This document shows positions 1-7,446 of a DNA stretch of 52,175 bases, in pieces (the stretch's first letter is position 1; each line of letters starts with the position of its first letter). The position numbers were made by a program, and so were the translations under genes. The DNA comes from Lentisphaeria bacterium (GTDB lineage Bacteria > Verrucomicrobiota > Lentisphaeria > Victivallales > Victivallaceae): NCBI GenBank assembly GCA_018265615.1, contig JABLYX010000033.1, positions 1 through 52,175 on the forward strand, written 5' to 3'. The notes under the pieces were generated by a model. It had not been told where the DNA came from and searched no databases. It saw only the letters and a list, made by a program, of their open reading frames with translations.

Positions 1-78
1 GGCAAAGCCCCCCGCCGCGAACGGGGAGGGAACAACCCACGGGCCCGCGCTCGCCACATGAGTGTAAGAAATGGGGGT

Positions 79-102
79 GCGGGGGAAATGTATTTCCCCC
101 GC
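79..102. repeat. Perfect 24-nt palindrome
   Basis: Arms GCGGGGGAAAT (79-89) and ATTTCCCCCGC (92-102) are exact reverse complements separated by only GT. No run of T follows on either strand, so it is not an ordinary intrinsic terminator. With a 2-nt loop it is more likely a DNA-level palindrome (protein site or cruciform). Confidence 0.8.
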
Positions 103-151
103 GAATCCCACAACAATGTTTGCAGACGCTGCGCAGAAGAATGCCTTGTGG

Positions 152-270
152 CTCTGTTGCGTACCGCAAGACACAGCGGCAGCATTCGCCTCTCTTTCGG
201 CTTTGTTGCGTACCGCAAGACACAGCGGCAGCATTCGCCTCTCTTTCGGCTTTGTTGCGTGCCGCAAGAC
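152..270. repeat. 49-bp tandem repeat, two full copies plus partial copies
   Basis: The unit beginning GTACCGCAAGACACAGCGGC starts at 161 and again at 210. A third partial copy starts at 259 (GTGCCGCAAGAC) before diverging, and the 9 bases before 161 match the end of the unit with one mismatch. The period is exactly 49 bp, and copies one and two look identical. Each junction carries a small palindrome, TTGCG-TAC-CGCAA (TGC in the third). There are no variable spacers, so this is not a CRISPR array. Confidence 0.85.
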
Positions 271-315
271 GTTGTTGTTGAATATATTATTCCCCGGCCC
301 GGATGCCTGCGCTCC

Positions 316-363
316 GCGCACGCGCGGTCTTTGTGCGCCTTCGGCGCAGCAGACCGTGTGCGC
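316..363. repeat. Nested three-stem hairpin (48 nt)
   Basis: Three stems nest around one loop: GCGCAC (316-321) pairs with GTGCGC (358-363), CGGTCT (325-330) with AGACCG (351-356), and TGCGCC (334-339) with GGCGCA (343-348), around a TTC loop. The internal bulges are short (3, 3, 2 and 1 nt). This would fold strongly as RNA or as a DNA cruciform. No promoter or reading frame explains it. Confidence 0.75.
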
Positions 364-369
364 TACACG

Positions 370-388
370 GCAAAAATTTCATTTTTGC
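370..388. repeat. Short hairpin with TTC loop
   Basis: GCAAAAAT (370-377) and ATTTTTGC (381-388) are perfect 8-bp inverted arms around TTC, the same loop as the neighbouring nested hairpin. It lies 6 bp after that hairpin, so the two may form one element. Confidence 0.65.
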
Positions 389-479
389 TATGCAGCTGTT
401 TCGCTCCGCGCACAACTTTGCCTCCGGTGGCCAAGGCGCTTCGCCCCTGGAACCCGACCGGCGGGGCGCCGGTGCCGAC

Positions 480-503
480 GGCGGCTTTCGCCGCCTTTAT
501 TTT
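480..503 (+). terminator. Possible intrinsic terminator
   Basis: GGCGGC (480-485), loop TTTC, GCCGCC (490-495), then TTTATTTT on the plus strand. It would stop transcription entering from the left. On the minus strand the hairpin falls just past the stop codon of the acyltransferase gene, without a U tract. Confidence 0.4.
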
Positions 504-1366
504 GAATGGGAAACCACTTCGCCCGGGAGCGTTGCGCTGTTGTCGGAGAGGCTGCGCCCCGGATAGATCGCTGTGTGGATCCCCGTATGCACGTTTTCCC
601 CGATGATCGCCCCGAATTTGCGCCGTCCCGTGTCGACGAATGCACGGTTCTCGAGCCAACGGTGGTTCCGCCCGTCGTGGCGCAGGTTCGAGATGATGGT
701 CCCCGCCCCGAAATTCACGTTGTCAGAGATGACGGAATCCCCCGCGTAGCTCAGGTGCCCGATGCTGACTTTCGTCCCGATCAGTGAATTTTTGATCTCG
801 ACCGCCTGGCCGATGTGGCAGCGATCCCCGACCGTCGTGTTGCCGCGGATGTAACAGTTCGGGCCGATTTTGCAGTTTTCTCCGATGACGACGTTGCCTT
901 CGATGTAGACGCCCGGCAGGATCACGCTGCCGCGCCCGAGATGGACGAAGCCGTCCAGCGTCGCGCCAGAGCGGACCGTCCCCTCGATGCGGTTCGCGTC
1001 GATCGCCCCGACCAGCTGCTCGTTCAGCGCGAGCAGGTCCCACGGATGGCGGATGCGGAACGACGCCGGGTCGATCGCAATGACCGTCGGCGCTCCGGAA
1101 AAACCGGGCAGCGTGAGCTGCATGACGTTCACGCCGTCGGAGGGATCCCGTACGACGCAGTTGCCGGTTCCGAGCGCAATGAGCTTCGCGAATTCCGGAG
1201 TCGGCAGGAAGTCGGCGCGGACGGAGAGAACCCGGTCGTCCGGAATCTCCGGCATCCGGCTCTGGATCAGGTCGCTGATCTGCCGGCCGGCAACTCTGAT
1301 GGAACCGACTTCACGGGTGATCGGCCAGAGGCCGGGTACTTTGACGGGAATGATTTCAATTGGCAT
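497..1366 (-). CDS. GlmU-type left-handed beta-helix acyltransferase / sugar-nucleotide family protein
   Basis: 289 residues. The C-terminal half (about 115-289) is a run of hexapeptide repeats of the left-handed beta-helix type (GNVVIGENCKIG, GNTTVGDRCHIG). It ends in the block NFGAGTIISNLRHDG followed by GAIIGENVHTGI, which is characteristic of the acetyltransferase half of GlmU-like enzymes. The N-terminal about 110 residues do not show the usual nucleotidyltransferase signature (GxGTRM), so it is probably an acetyltransferase-only or degenerate member. The likely role is acetylating a sugar phosphate for cell-envelope precursors; the exact substrate cannot be read. The ATG at 1366 is preceded by GAGGAGG at good spacing. 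A promoter with an operator-like palindrome lies just upstream. It is probably transcribed alone. Confidence 0.8.
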   Translation of the reverse strand: MPIEIIPVKVPGLWPITREVGSIRVAGRQISDLIQSRMPEIPDDRVLSVRADFLPTPEFAKLIALGTGNCVVRDPSDGVNVMQLTLPGFSGAPTVIAIDPASFRIRHPWDLLALNEQLVGAIDANRIEGTVRSGATLDGFVHLGRGSVILPGVYIEGNVVIGENCKIGPNCYIRGNTTVGDRCHIGQAVEIKNSLIGTKVSIGHLSYAGDSVISDNVNFGAGTIISNLRHDGRNHRWLENRAFVDTGRRKFGAIIGENVHTGIHTAIYPGRSLSDNSATLPGEVVSHSK

Positions 1367-1388
1367 GGTGGACCTCCTCAGATCTGCA

Positions 1389-1434
1389 ATTGATGTGTTT
1401 TCATCAATATATCATCGAAAGGAGCGGGATGCAA
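1389..1434 (-). promoter_or_regulatory. Promoter of the acyltransferase gene with overlapping palindrome
   Basis: On the minus strand, TTGCAT (1434-1429), a 17-bp spacer and TATATT (1411-1406) form a good sigma-70-type promoter. A perfect inverted repeat ATTGATG-N6-CATCAAT (1389-1408) overlaps the -10 box and the predicted start point near 1399. It is placed where a repressor would block transcription. The cognate regulator is unknown. Confidence 0.6.
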
Positions 1435-1438
1435 CCTC

Positions 1439-2437
1439 TCATTTGCGGTTCGGCGTCCACTTCCACGCATCGAGGCTGATGTCGTTTACGAGCTTCTGCC
1501 GGAGATCCCGGTCGACCACCGAAAAGAAATCGAGCCCGGTCATCGAGCCGACCTGACTGACCGTGACCGCGAACTCCTGCAGATCGCGGCTGCTGCCGGC
1601 ATTCGGCAGGATGAAGCCGATCATGGCCGGAGGCTTCGCTTTCGGGGCATACAGCACCTTGTAGTATGCCTGCGGAATCACGACGCTGTTGCGGCCGATG
1701 AGCTTGTTCCGGCTCATGAAAATCGGGCCGGTCACAACCTGGAGTTCCCCCTTGTCCACGGCCCAGTCGCGGACCTTCTCCTCGAGCTTCCGCCAGATGC
1801 CGCGGTTGAAGTCGGGATTCTGAGGAGACATGTTCGAAAAATAGAAGCTTTCCGACATCGCTTTTTCCGACCATGCCATGTCGGCGGCCGGAGCGAGGTG
1901 CCCGCGGTCGCAGCCGCTCTTCGAATAGTCCTCCAACCGGGCGGAGCCGGTCGAAATGTAGGGGTCGACGCGGAAGTCGTCGCTGCGTTTCGCCGTTTTG
2001 CCGCGCACCTCGTCCGCCGTGAGCCGGTAAGTGACCCAGAGGGGCTGCTCGTGCTTTTCGGAGTAGCCGAGCGCATAGCCGCGGCGGTCGATGACGACAT
2101 CGGTCATCGACGGGACGCCGAGCTTCAGGTTGTCATACGGGGAACTCTCCGCATCCTCCGGCGATGTGATCGAAATCGTCCGGTCCGGCGCCATGAGGAG
2201 CCGGTCCTTCGTGAAATAGAACCACGCCCGGGTCTTCTGATAAAAGGGGATGTTGTCGGCGTATTTTTCGCCGATCTGGAAGATCCCCGCCCCGCCGATG
2301 CCGAGCAGGAACAACAGGAAGGTGAACAGCTTCAGCAGAGGGCGCTTCCGTTTCGGCGCCGCTTTTCTCGGTGCTGCCGCTTTCCGCTTCGGCGCCGCGC
2401 CGGATTTGCCCGACGCGGCGCGTTTCCGTACCGCCAT
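1439..2437 (-). CDS. Membrane-anchored DNA/RNA non-specific endonuclease (NUC1 family)
   Basis: 332 residues. The family signature DRGHLAPAADM (catalytic His180) and the metal-binding segment with NMSPQNPDFNRG identify a beta-beta-alpha-metal nuclease that cuts both strands of DNA, and RNA, without sequence preference. A hydrophobic segment at about residues 35-52 would anchor the protein with the catalytic domain outside the cytoplasm. Residues 1-33 are almost entirely Lys, Arg, Ala, Pro and Gly in repeated PKRK/AAPRK-like units, resembling a histone H1 tail. The ATG at 2437 has GGGAG upstream. It follows the alkaline phosphatase gene by 12 bp, so the pair is probably co-transcribed. Together they could degrade external nucleic acid and release phosphate (inference). 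Confidence 0.85.
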   Translation of the reverse strand: MAVRKRAASGKSGAAPKRKAAAPRKAAPKRKRPLLKLFTFLLFLLGIGGAGIFQIGEKYADNIPFYQKTRAWFYFTKDRLLMAPDRTISITSPEDAESSPYDNLKLGVPSMTDVVIDRRGYALGYSEKHEQPLWVTYRLTADEVRGKTAKRSDDFRVDPYISTGSARLEDYSKSGCDRGHLAPAADMAWSEKAMSESFYFSNMSPQNPDFNRGIWRKLEEKVRDWAVDKGELQVVTGPIFMSRNKLIGRNSVVIPQAYYKVLYAPKAKPPAMIGFILPNAGSSRDLQEFAVTVSQVGSMTGLDFFSVVDRDLRQKLVNDISLDAWKWTPNRK

Positions 2438-2449
2438 TGTGCGCTCCCG

Positions 2450-4216
2450 TTACTTCACGAACGGGCGGTGCAGCGGGAGCCCCCAGAGCTCCGCCATCGC
2501 CGACGGAATGTCGATGTTGTTGACGACTCCGGAGAAACGGTCCGCGCCCGGCCCGAACGCATAGACCGGCACCGGCACGCCCGTATGGCTCTTGGTCATG
2601 TAGTGAATGAACGGCCGCTTCGGATTCTGCGGATTCGGGGCGCAGTGGACGCCGCCGGTCTCATGGTCTGCCGTGACCACGATGAGCGTGTCGTTGTTCC
2701 GTTTCGCGAAGTCGAGCGCTGCCTTCACGGTGAAGTCGACCATGAGCGGGCCGTTTGCGCTGAGCTCCGGATTGTTGCCGTGGCCCCCGTAGTCCGGGAA
2801 GTGTCCCTCGATCATGATGAAGAACCCTTTCGGATTCGCGGCGAGGCGGTTGAATGCTTCGGCGGAGATCTGCGACAGCAGCTCCGTGTCTTTCTGCCAG
2901 CCGTCGATGAAGCCGAAGACCGGGAGCTTTCCGGCTTTCCGGAACTCGTCGAGCCCGCCGATCCGGATATACCCCTTCTGCTGAAGCTCGCTGACGAGGT
3001 TGCGGCCATCCTTCCGGCTGCCGTTTTCGGCTTCCGGCAGGAACGGTTTGATCCCGTTGCCGATCAGAATCTCATAATTCGTGCCGGCCTGGAACGCGGC
3101 GATCTCCGCCGCCATGCCGCGGCTCGGAACATGGGCGGAGAAAGCGGCCGGAGTCGCCCCGGTGAGCTGGTCGGTCGTGATGATGCCGACCGAGCGGCCG
3201 GAGTCGCGCGCCTCTTCTGCGATGGAACGCAGCGCGTTTTTTTCGGGCGTCATGCCGACGAAGCCGTTCGTGGTTTTATAGCCGCTCGAGAGCGCGGTCC
3301 CACTGGCTGCCGAGTCGGTCACGTCGCTGCTGGCGGAGTAGGTCTGCGCCATGCCGTTGACCGGGAGCTGCTCCATGACGAGCGTCTGCGGCCTGCCGTG
3401 GGCGTGGAGCCCGGCGAACTTCACCGCCCCCTGTCCCATGCCGTCGCCGATGATGAAGATGATGTTCTTCGGCGTGCCGGAGCGCGGATACTTCGCGAGC
3501 TCCGCCGGATCGGCCGGAGCCGGCGCGGGATAGTCGTTTTTGAGGACGGCCGGCGTGTAGATCGGCTTCAGCGCGGCGGAGTCCCCGATCGAAGCGGCGG
3601 CGATCATCCAGACGCCGTCGTCGCCCGCGTCGAAGCGGAGCGTTTTGACCGGCTTTGCGTCGAGCGGGAATTTCGAGGCGTACAGCGAAATCTGCGAGTT
3701 GTTGTTGTAAATGGTCCAGACGCGGACGGCGTTCGGCGCGCCGCTGTTGGCCCACCAGTCCGCGAGGTCGCGGCCGGTGCGGACGCGGAACTCCTTCGAG
3801 GAGCCGTCGGTGTATTTGACGGTCAGCCGGCCGGCGAGGTTTTTCTTCGGGTTCAGCCACGCGCCCGCGTGCAGCAGATAGAGCGTTTTTCCGGCGGCGG
3901 GTGCGGCCGGCTCGATTTCCGCCTGCTTCGGCAGGTAGCTCCGCGCCCCGGAAGCGGAGAGGACGACGCAGGACTTTCCACCGGTAGCCTTGTCGTCGAG
4001 GATCGTGAACGGCACGCCGGAGAGTGTGCGGGTTCCGGGTTTCAGAAGCCGGAGGTCGTTGGAGCCCTGGTCGGTCCAGCCGCCCTGCCGGTCGTCCGGC
4101 GTTTCGTCCGTGAAGGCGGTGTTGGCTCCTTTCGTGAAGTCCAGCGGTTTGAACTCCGCCGCTCCGATGCTCCCGGCCGCCAGCAGGCCGATGAGGAATC
4201 CGGTCAGAATACGCAT
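2450..4216 (-). CDS. Secreted alkaline phosphatase (PhoA superfamily)
   Basis: 588 residues from the ATG at 4216, chosen because GGAGGG precedes it and the protein then begins with a signal peptide (MRILTGFLIGLLAAGSIGAA). A longer in-frame extension upstream has no family resemblance. The first about 240 residues look like an extra carbohydrate-binding or beta-sandwich domain. The catalytic domain starts at about 265 with IFIIGDGMGQGAV (metal-binding Asp). It has DSAASGTALSSG with Ser302 as the likely phospho-accepting nucleophile, and VTADHETGG near the C-terminus. It should hydrolyse phosphate monoesters in the periplasm or outside the cell. First gene of a likely two-gene unit with the endonuclease. 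Confidence 0.9.
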   Translation of the reverse strand: MRILTGFLIGLLAAGSIGAAEFKPLDFTKGANTAFTDETPDDRQGGWTDQGSNDLRLLKPGTRTLSGVPFTILDDKATGGKSCVVLSASGARSYLPKQAEIEPAAPAAGKTLYLLHAGAWLNPKKNLAGRLTVKYTDGSSKEFRVRTGRDLADWWANSGAPNAVRVWTIYNNNSQISLYASKFPLDAKPVKTLRFDAGDDGVWMIAAASIGDSAALKPIYTPAVLKNDYPAPAPADPAELAKYPRSGTPKNIIFIIGDGMGQGAVKFAGLHAHGRPQTLVMEQLPVNGMAQTYSASSDVTDSAASGTALSSGYKTTNGFVGMTPEKNALRSIAEEARDSGRSVGIITTDQLTGATPAAFSAHVPSRGMAAEIAAFQAGTNYEILIGNGIKPFLPEAENGSRKDGRNLVSELQQKGYIRIGGLDEFRKAGKLPVFGFIDGWQKDTELLSQISAEAFNRLAANPKGFFIMIEGHFPDYGGHGNNPELSANGPLMVDFTVKAALDFAKRNNDTLIVVTADHETGGVHCAPNPQNPKRPFIHYMTKSHTGVPVPVYAFGPGADRFSGVVNNIDIPSAMAELWGLPLHRPFVK

Positions 4217-4266
4217 TTGAACCCTCCGTGTTGCGTTGCAGGATGGACTGGATGATACATTATGGC

Positions 4267-4275
4267 AGTATACCA
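4267..4275 (-). promoter_or_regulatory. Extended -10 promoter for alkaline phosphatase and nuclease
   Basis: On the minus strand TGGTATACT (4275-4267) fits an extended -10 element (TGnTATAAT with one mismatch). No good -35 is visible, as is usual for this class. The predicted start near 4260 gives a leader of about 44 nt. I see no obvious Pho-box. Confidence 0.4.
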
Positions 4276-4377
4276 CAGATTGCGGGAAAATCCATCGTGC
4301 CGTGCCGTTTTTTTCGAAAGTTTTCACCCGTGGCCCGGAAATATGGGCGAATTCTCCGACATGTTCGGAATTTCCCC

Positions 4378-4408
4378 TTGAAAACAGGCGCTTCCTGTGG
4401 CATATTAT
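4378..4408 (+). promoter_or_regulatory. Candidate promoter for citrate synthase
   Basis: TTGAAA (4378-4383) is followed by CATATT at 17 bp (4401-4406), or TATTAT at 19 bp (4403-4408). The leader to the gene is about 105 nt. The rest of the 303-bp gap 4217-4519 holds the divergent phosphatase promoter and no other gene that I can support. Confidence 0.5.
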
Positions 4409-4519
4409 GGGGTTAAACTGTAAATAAAAGTGAAACCGGAAACGGGAGTTCGGAATCGCATCCGGCCCCGCGGGAGGTTTGGGAAAACGGAAAATCGATA
4501 CTGAGAAGGAGGATTCCCA

Positions 4520-5821
4520 ATGAGCGAGAGTCCCGGATATGTGACATTGGAAGTCGAAGGCAAGCTTGTTCAGCTGCCCGTCGTGGTCGGCACCGAAGGG
4601 GAAAAAGCGATCGATATCGCGAACCTGCGCCGGGAAACCGGCTATGTGACGCTCGACCCGAGCTTCATGAACACCGCGGCCTGCTACAGCCAGATCACAT
4701 TCGTCGACGGAGAAAAGGGGATCCTGCGCTACCGCGGCATTCCGATCGAGGAGCTGGTCAAGAAGACCATGTTCGTCGAAGTCGCGTACCTTCTCGTCCA
4801 CGGGGAACTGCCGACCGAAGACGAACGGCAGAAATTCTCGGAACTCCTGAATGTGAATTCAATGCTGCATGAGGATATGCGCCATTTCTTCGACCACTTC
4901 CCGGCCGGCGCGCACCCGATGCACATCCTATCGACGATGATCAACGCGCTCGCGGCGTTTTATCCGAACGTCGACCTGAAGTCGATGGCGGACGATATCG
5001 ACGTCTCGACCGCGCGGCTGATTTCGATCGTCCGCACGATGGCGGCGTTCGCATACAAGAAGTCGATCGGCGATCCGGTGGTCTATCCGCGGCACGACCT
5101 GTCGTACTGCGCGAACTTCCTGAACATGATGTTCGATTCGCCGGTGCGGCCGTACCAGATCCATCCCGAGGCGGTGCGGATCCTGAACATCCTCTTCATC
5201 CTGCATGCGGACCACGAGCAGAACTGTTCGACGACGACCGTCCGCACGGTCGGCAGCGCGCAGGTGAACCTCTATGCGACGATCTCCGCCGGCATCTCGG
5301 CGCTCTCCGGCCCGCTGCACGGCGGCGCGAACCAGGAGGTCATCGAGATGCTGAAGCTGATCCAGGCCGACGGCAACGTGCGCAAGTTCATCGATATGGC
5401 GAAGGACCGCAACAACCCGTTCCGGCTGATGGGCTTCGGGCACCGGGTCTACAAGACCTACGACCCGCGCGCGGCGATCATCAAGAAGGAGTGCCACGCA
5501 TATCTCGAAAAGACGAATTACAGCGACCCGCTGCTCGATATCGCGCGGCAGGTCGAAGAGATCGCGCTGACCGACTCGTACTTCGTCGAACGGAACCTCT
5601 ACCCGAACGTGGATTTCTACACAGGCATCCTCTACCGGGCGCTCGGCATCCCGGAGAATATGTTCACCGTGATGTTCGCGCTGGCGCGGCTGCCCGGATG
5701 GGTCGCCCACTGGAAGGAGATGATCGGCGCGGCGACGAAGATCGTCCGCCCGCGGCAGATCTACATCGGCAAGACGCCGTGCGAAACCGCCGAGGTCATG
5801 GCGAACCGCGAACTGCTGTGA
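4520..5821 (+). CDS. gltA: Citrate synthase
   Basis: 433 residues, the usual length for the hexameric type II enzyme. It condenses oxaloacetate and acetyl-CoA to citrate at the head of the TCA cycle. Catalytic residues are visible: His267 in GPLHGGAN, His308 in GFGHRVYK and Asp365 in NVDFYTG, plus the oxaloacetate-binding LHADHEQN. The ATG at 4520 has AAGGAGG 7 bases upstream. It is monocistronic: promoter at 4378-4408 and a strong terminator at 5841. With the 2-oxoacid:ferredoxin oxidoreductase at 32.7-35.5 kb it suggests an at least partial TCA route feeding glutamate. That link is inferred. Confidence 0.97.
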   Translation: MSESPGYVTLEVEGKLVQLPVVVGTEGEKAIDIANLRRETGYVTLDPSFMNTAACYSQITFVDGEKGILRYRGIPIEELVKKTMFVEVAYLLVHGELPTEDERQKFSELLNVNSMLHEDMRHFFDHFPAGAHPMHILSTMINALAAFYPNVDLKSMADDIDVSTARLISIVRTMAAFAYKKSIGDPVVYPRHDLSYCANFLNMMFDSPVRPYQIHPEAVRILNILFILHADHEQNCSTTTVRTVGSAQVNLYATISAGISALSGPLHGGANQEVIEMLKLIQADGNVRKFIDMAKDRNNPFRLMGFGHRVYKTYDPRAAIIKKECHAYLEKTNYSDPLLDIARQVEEIALTDSYFVERNLYPNVDFYTGILYRALGIPENMFTVMFALARLPGWVAHWKEMIGAATKIVRPRQIYIGKTPCETAEVMANRELL

Positions 5822-5840
5822 CGGTTCCGGAGGTGAATCC

Positions 5841-5869
5841 AAAAAGGAGGCCGCAGCGCCTCCTTTTTT
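5841..5869 (+). terminator. Intrinsic terminator after gltA
   Basis: GGAGGC (5846-5851) and GCCTCC (5858-5863) form a stem with a 6-nt loop, preceded by five A and followed by six T. The A and T runs extend the stem. Confidence 0.9.
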
Positions 5870-5921
5870 GTTTTGCGGGTCTGCCCGGCGGGCAATCTCG
5901 CACTCATTTCACGCATGGAAC

Positions 5922-5950
5922 TTGACTTTTGGCGGAAACGGGAGTATTGT
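5922..5950 (+). promoter_or_regulatory. Promoter of enolase
   Basis: TTGACT (5922-5927), exactly 17 bp, TATTGT (5945-5950). The predicted start near 5957 gives a 34-nt leader with a GAGGAGAGG ribosome site. Confidence 0.75.
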
Positions 5951-5990
5951 TCTACGGCCCGACAACCACTATTACAGAGGAGAGGTTATC

Positions 5991-7265
5991 ATGTCAGAGA
6001 TCAGAGAAATTTTCGGCCGCGAGATTCTGGATTCGCGCGGCAATCCGACCATTGAAGTCGAAGTCGTGCTCGAATCCGGCGCAACCGGTACCGCGGCGGT
6101 TCCGTCCGGCGCCTCCACCGGCGAGAACGAAGCGCTCGAACTGCGCGACGGCGATAAGAAACGGTATGGCGGCAAGGGCGTCCTGAAAGCCGTCAACAAT
6201 GTCAACGAGAAGATTTTCCCGGAGCTTGAGGGCATGGAGGCGCTCGACCAGATCGGCATCGACCAGGCCATGATCGAGCTCGACGGGACTCCCACCAAGG
6301 AGAAGCTCGGCGCGAACGCGATTCTCGGCGTTTCGCTCGCGGTCGCGCATGCGGCGGCGAACGAGCTTGAGCTCCCGCTCTTCCGCTACATCGGCGGCGT
6401 AAACGGCAAAGTGCTGCCGGTCCCGATGATGAACATCATCAACGGCGGCTCGCACTCCGACGCGCCGATCGCGTTCCAGGAGTTCATGATCCGCCCGATC
6501 GGCGCGGACCGTTTCTCGGAAGGGCTCCGCATGGGCGCCGAGGTGTTCCACGCGCTCAAGCAGATTCTGAAGAAGAAGGGGCTCTCCACCGCGGTCGGCG
6601 ATGAGGGCGGTTTCGCGCCGAACTTCAAGGGCGGCACCGAGGAAGCGCTCGATTCGATCCTGAAAGCGATCGACCTTGCCGGTTACAAGCCGGGCAAGGA
6701 CGTCACCATCGCGCTCGACTGCGCCGCGAGCGAATTCTACAAAGACGGCATTTACAACTACAGCAAATTCGAGGGAGACAAAGGGTGCGAGCGCAATTCC
6801 GCCGCACAGGTCGAATATCTCGAAGAGCTGATCAAGAGCTATCCGATCGACTCGATCGAAGACGGCATGGCCGAGAACGACTGGGACGGCTGGAAGCTCC
6901 TGACCGAGCGGATCGGCAGCCGCTGCCAGCTTGTCGGTGACGACCTCTTCGTCACGAACGTGAAGTATCTCGCGAAAGGGATCGAACTCGGCTGCGGCAA
7001 CTCGATCCTCGTGAAGGTCAACCAGATCGGCACCCTGACCGAGACGCTCGACGCGATCGAGATGGCGCACCGCGCGGGATATACGGCGGTCATCAGCCAC
7101 CGTTCCGGCGAAACCGAAGACACGACCATCGCGGACATCGCGGTTGCGACGAACGCCGGGCAGATCAAGACCGGGTCGCTGTCGCGCACCGACCGTATCT
7201 GCAAATACAATCAGCTGCTCCGCATTGAGGAGCTCCTGGGGGATCTCGCCGTTTACGGCAACTGA
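5991..7265 (+). CDS. eno: Enolase (phosphopyruvate hydratase)
   Basis: 424 residues, standard length. It interconverts 2-phosphoglycerate and phosphoenolpyruvate in glycolysis and gluconeogenesis, using Mg2+. Visible signatures are GREILDSRGNPT at the N-terminus, GDEGGFAPN, the metal-binding SIEDGMAENDWDG, catalytic Lys342 in ILVKVNQIGT and His370 in SHRSGETED. The ATG at 5991 was chosen over an upstream in-frame start because it gives the canonical MSEIREIFGREI opening and is preceded by GAGGAGAGG. Own promoter (5922-5950) and terminator (7285-7321). The preceding glycolytic enzyme (ApgM) is also in this window, at 18.1-19.4 kb. Confidence 0.98.
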   Translation: MSEIREIFGREILDSRGNPTIEVEVVLESGATGTAAVPSGASTGENEALELRDGDKKRYGGKGVLKAVNNVNEKIFPELEGMEALDQIGIDQAMIELDGTPTKEKLGANAILGVSLAVAHAAANELELPLFRYIGGVNGKVLPVPMMNIINGGSHSDAPIAFQEFMIRPIGADRFSEGLRMGAEVFHALKQILKKKGLSTAVGDEGGFAPNFKGGTEEALDSILKAIDLAGYKPGKDVTIALDCAASEFYKDGIYNYSKFEGDKGCERNSAAQVEYLEELIKSYPIDSIEDGMAENDWDGWKLLTERIGSRCQLVGDDLFVTNVKYLAKGIELGCGNSILVKVNQIGTLTETLDAIEMAHRAGYTAVISHRSGETEDTTIADIAVATNAGQIKTGSLSRTDRICKYNQLLRIEELLGDLAVYGN

Positions 7266-7284
7266 GTTTCCACCTGAAGCACGG

Positions 7285-7321
7285 CGCGTCCGGAACCTTC
7301 CGTTTCCGGGCGCGTTTTTTC
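7285..7321 (+). terminator. Intrinsic terminator after eno
   Basis: CGCGTCCGGAA (7285-7295) pairs with TTCCGGGCGCG (7304-7314), allowing one T-G pair, followed by a run of six to seven T. Confidence 0.9.
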
Positions 7322-7345
7322 TTTGAGTTCCTCTGCCGTTCTCGG

Positions 7346-7373
7346 TTGCATATGGTAAAATTCGTGATATAGT
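7346..7373 (+). promoter_or_regulatory. Promoter of the efflux operon
   Basis: TTGCAT (7346-7351), 16 bp, TATAGT (7368-7373). The predicted start is near 7380, just where the leader hairpin begins. Confidence 0.65.
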
Positions 7374-7380
7374 ATTCAAC

Positions 7381-7422
7381 CTCCCGCCGCAGGGTCGTCG
7401 GATTTGAAATCGGGGACGGGAG
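7381..7422 (+). promoter_or_regulatory. Structured 5' leader hairpin
   Basis: CTCCCG (7381-7386) pairs with CGGGAG (7417-7422), and inner segments including GATT/AATC around 7401-7411 also pair. The hairpin would occupy almost the first 40 nt of the mRNA, ahead of GGAGG at 7431. It could stabilise the transcript or regulate it. Confidence 0.4.
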
Positions 7423-7446
7423 AAATATTCGGAGGAAGGCGCGTAT

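Larger units (their letters stand above)
1..496. other. Non-coding, repeat- and hairpin-rich intergenic region
   Basis: I find no convincing gene here. The open frames are arginine- and cysteine-rich with no recognisable domain and no good ribosome binding site. Instead the stretch is packed with structure: a 24-nt palindrome at 79-102, a 49-bp tandem repeat at 152-270, a nested hairpin at 316-363, a second hairpin at 370-388 and a GC-rich hairpin at 480-495. This is typical of a non-coding repetitive element. Its function is unknown. Confidence 0.6.

Noticed and set aside
152..270. CRISPR array
   Set aside because: Copies are directly abutting with a 49-bp period and no variable spacers.
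1898..4255. Long plus-strand open frame (785 codons) opposite the nuclease and phosphatase
   Set aside because: Arginine- and valine-rich antisense translation of two clear genes; high GC makes such frames common, and no domain or ribosome site is present.
4217..4801. N-terminal extension of the alkaline phosphatase frame into citrate synthase
   Set aside because: Runs antisense to gltA; the signal peptide and ribosome site mark the start at 4216.
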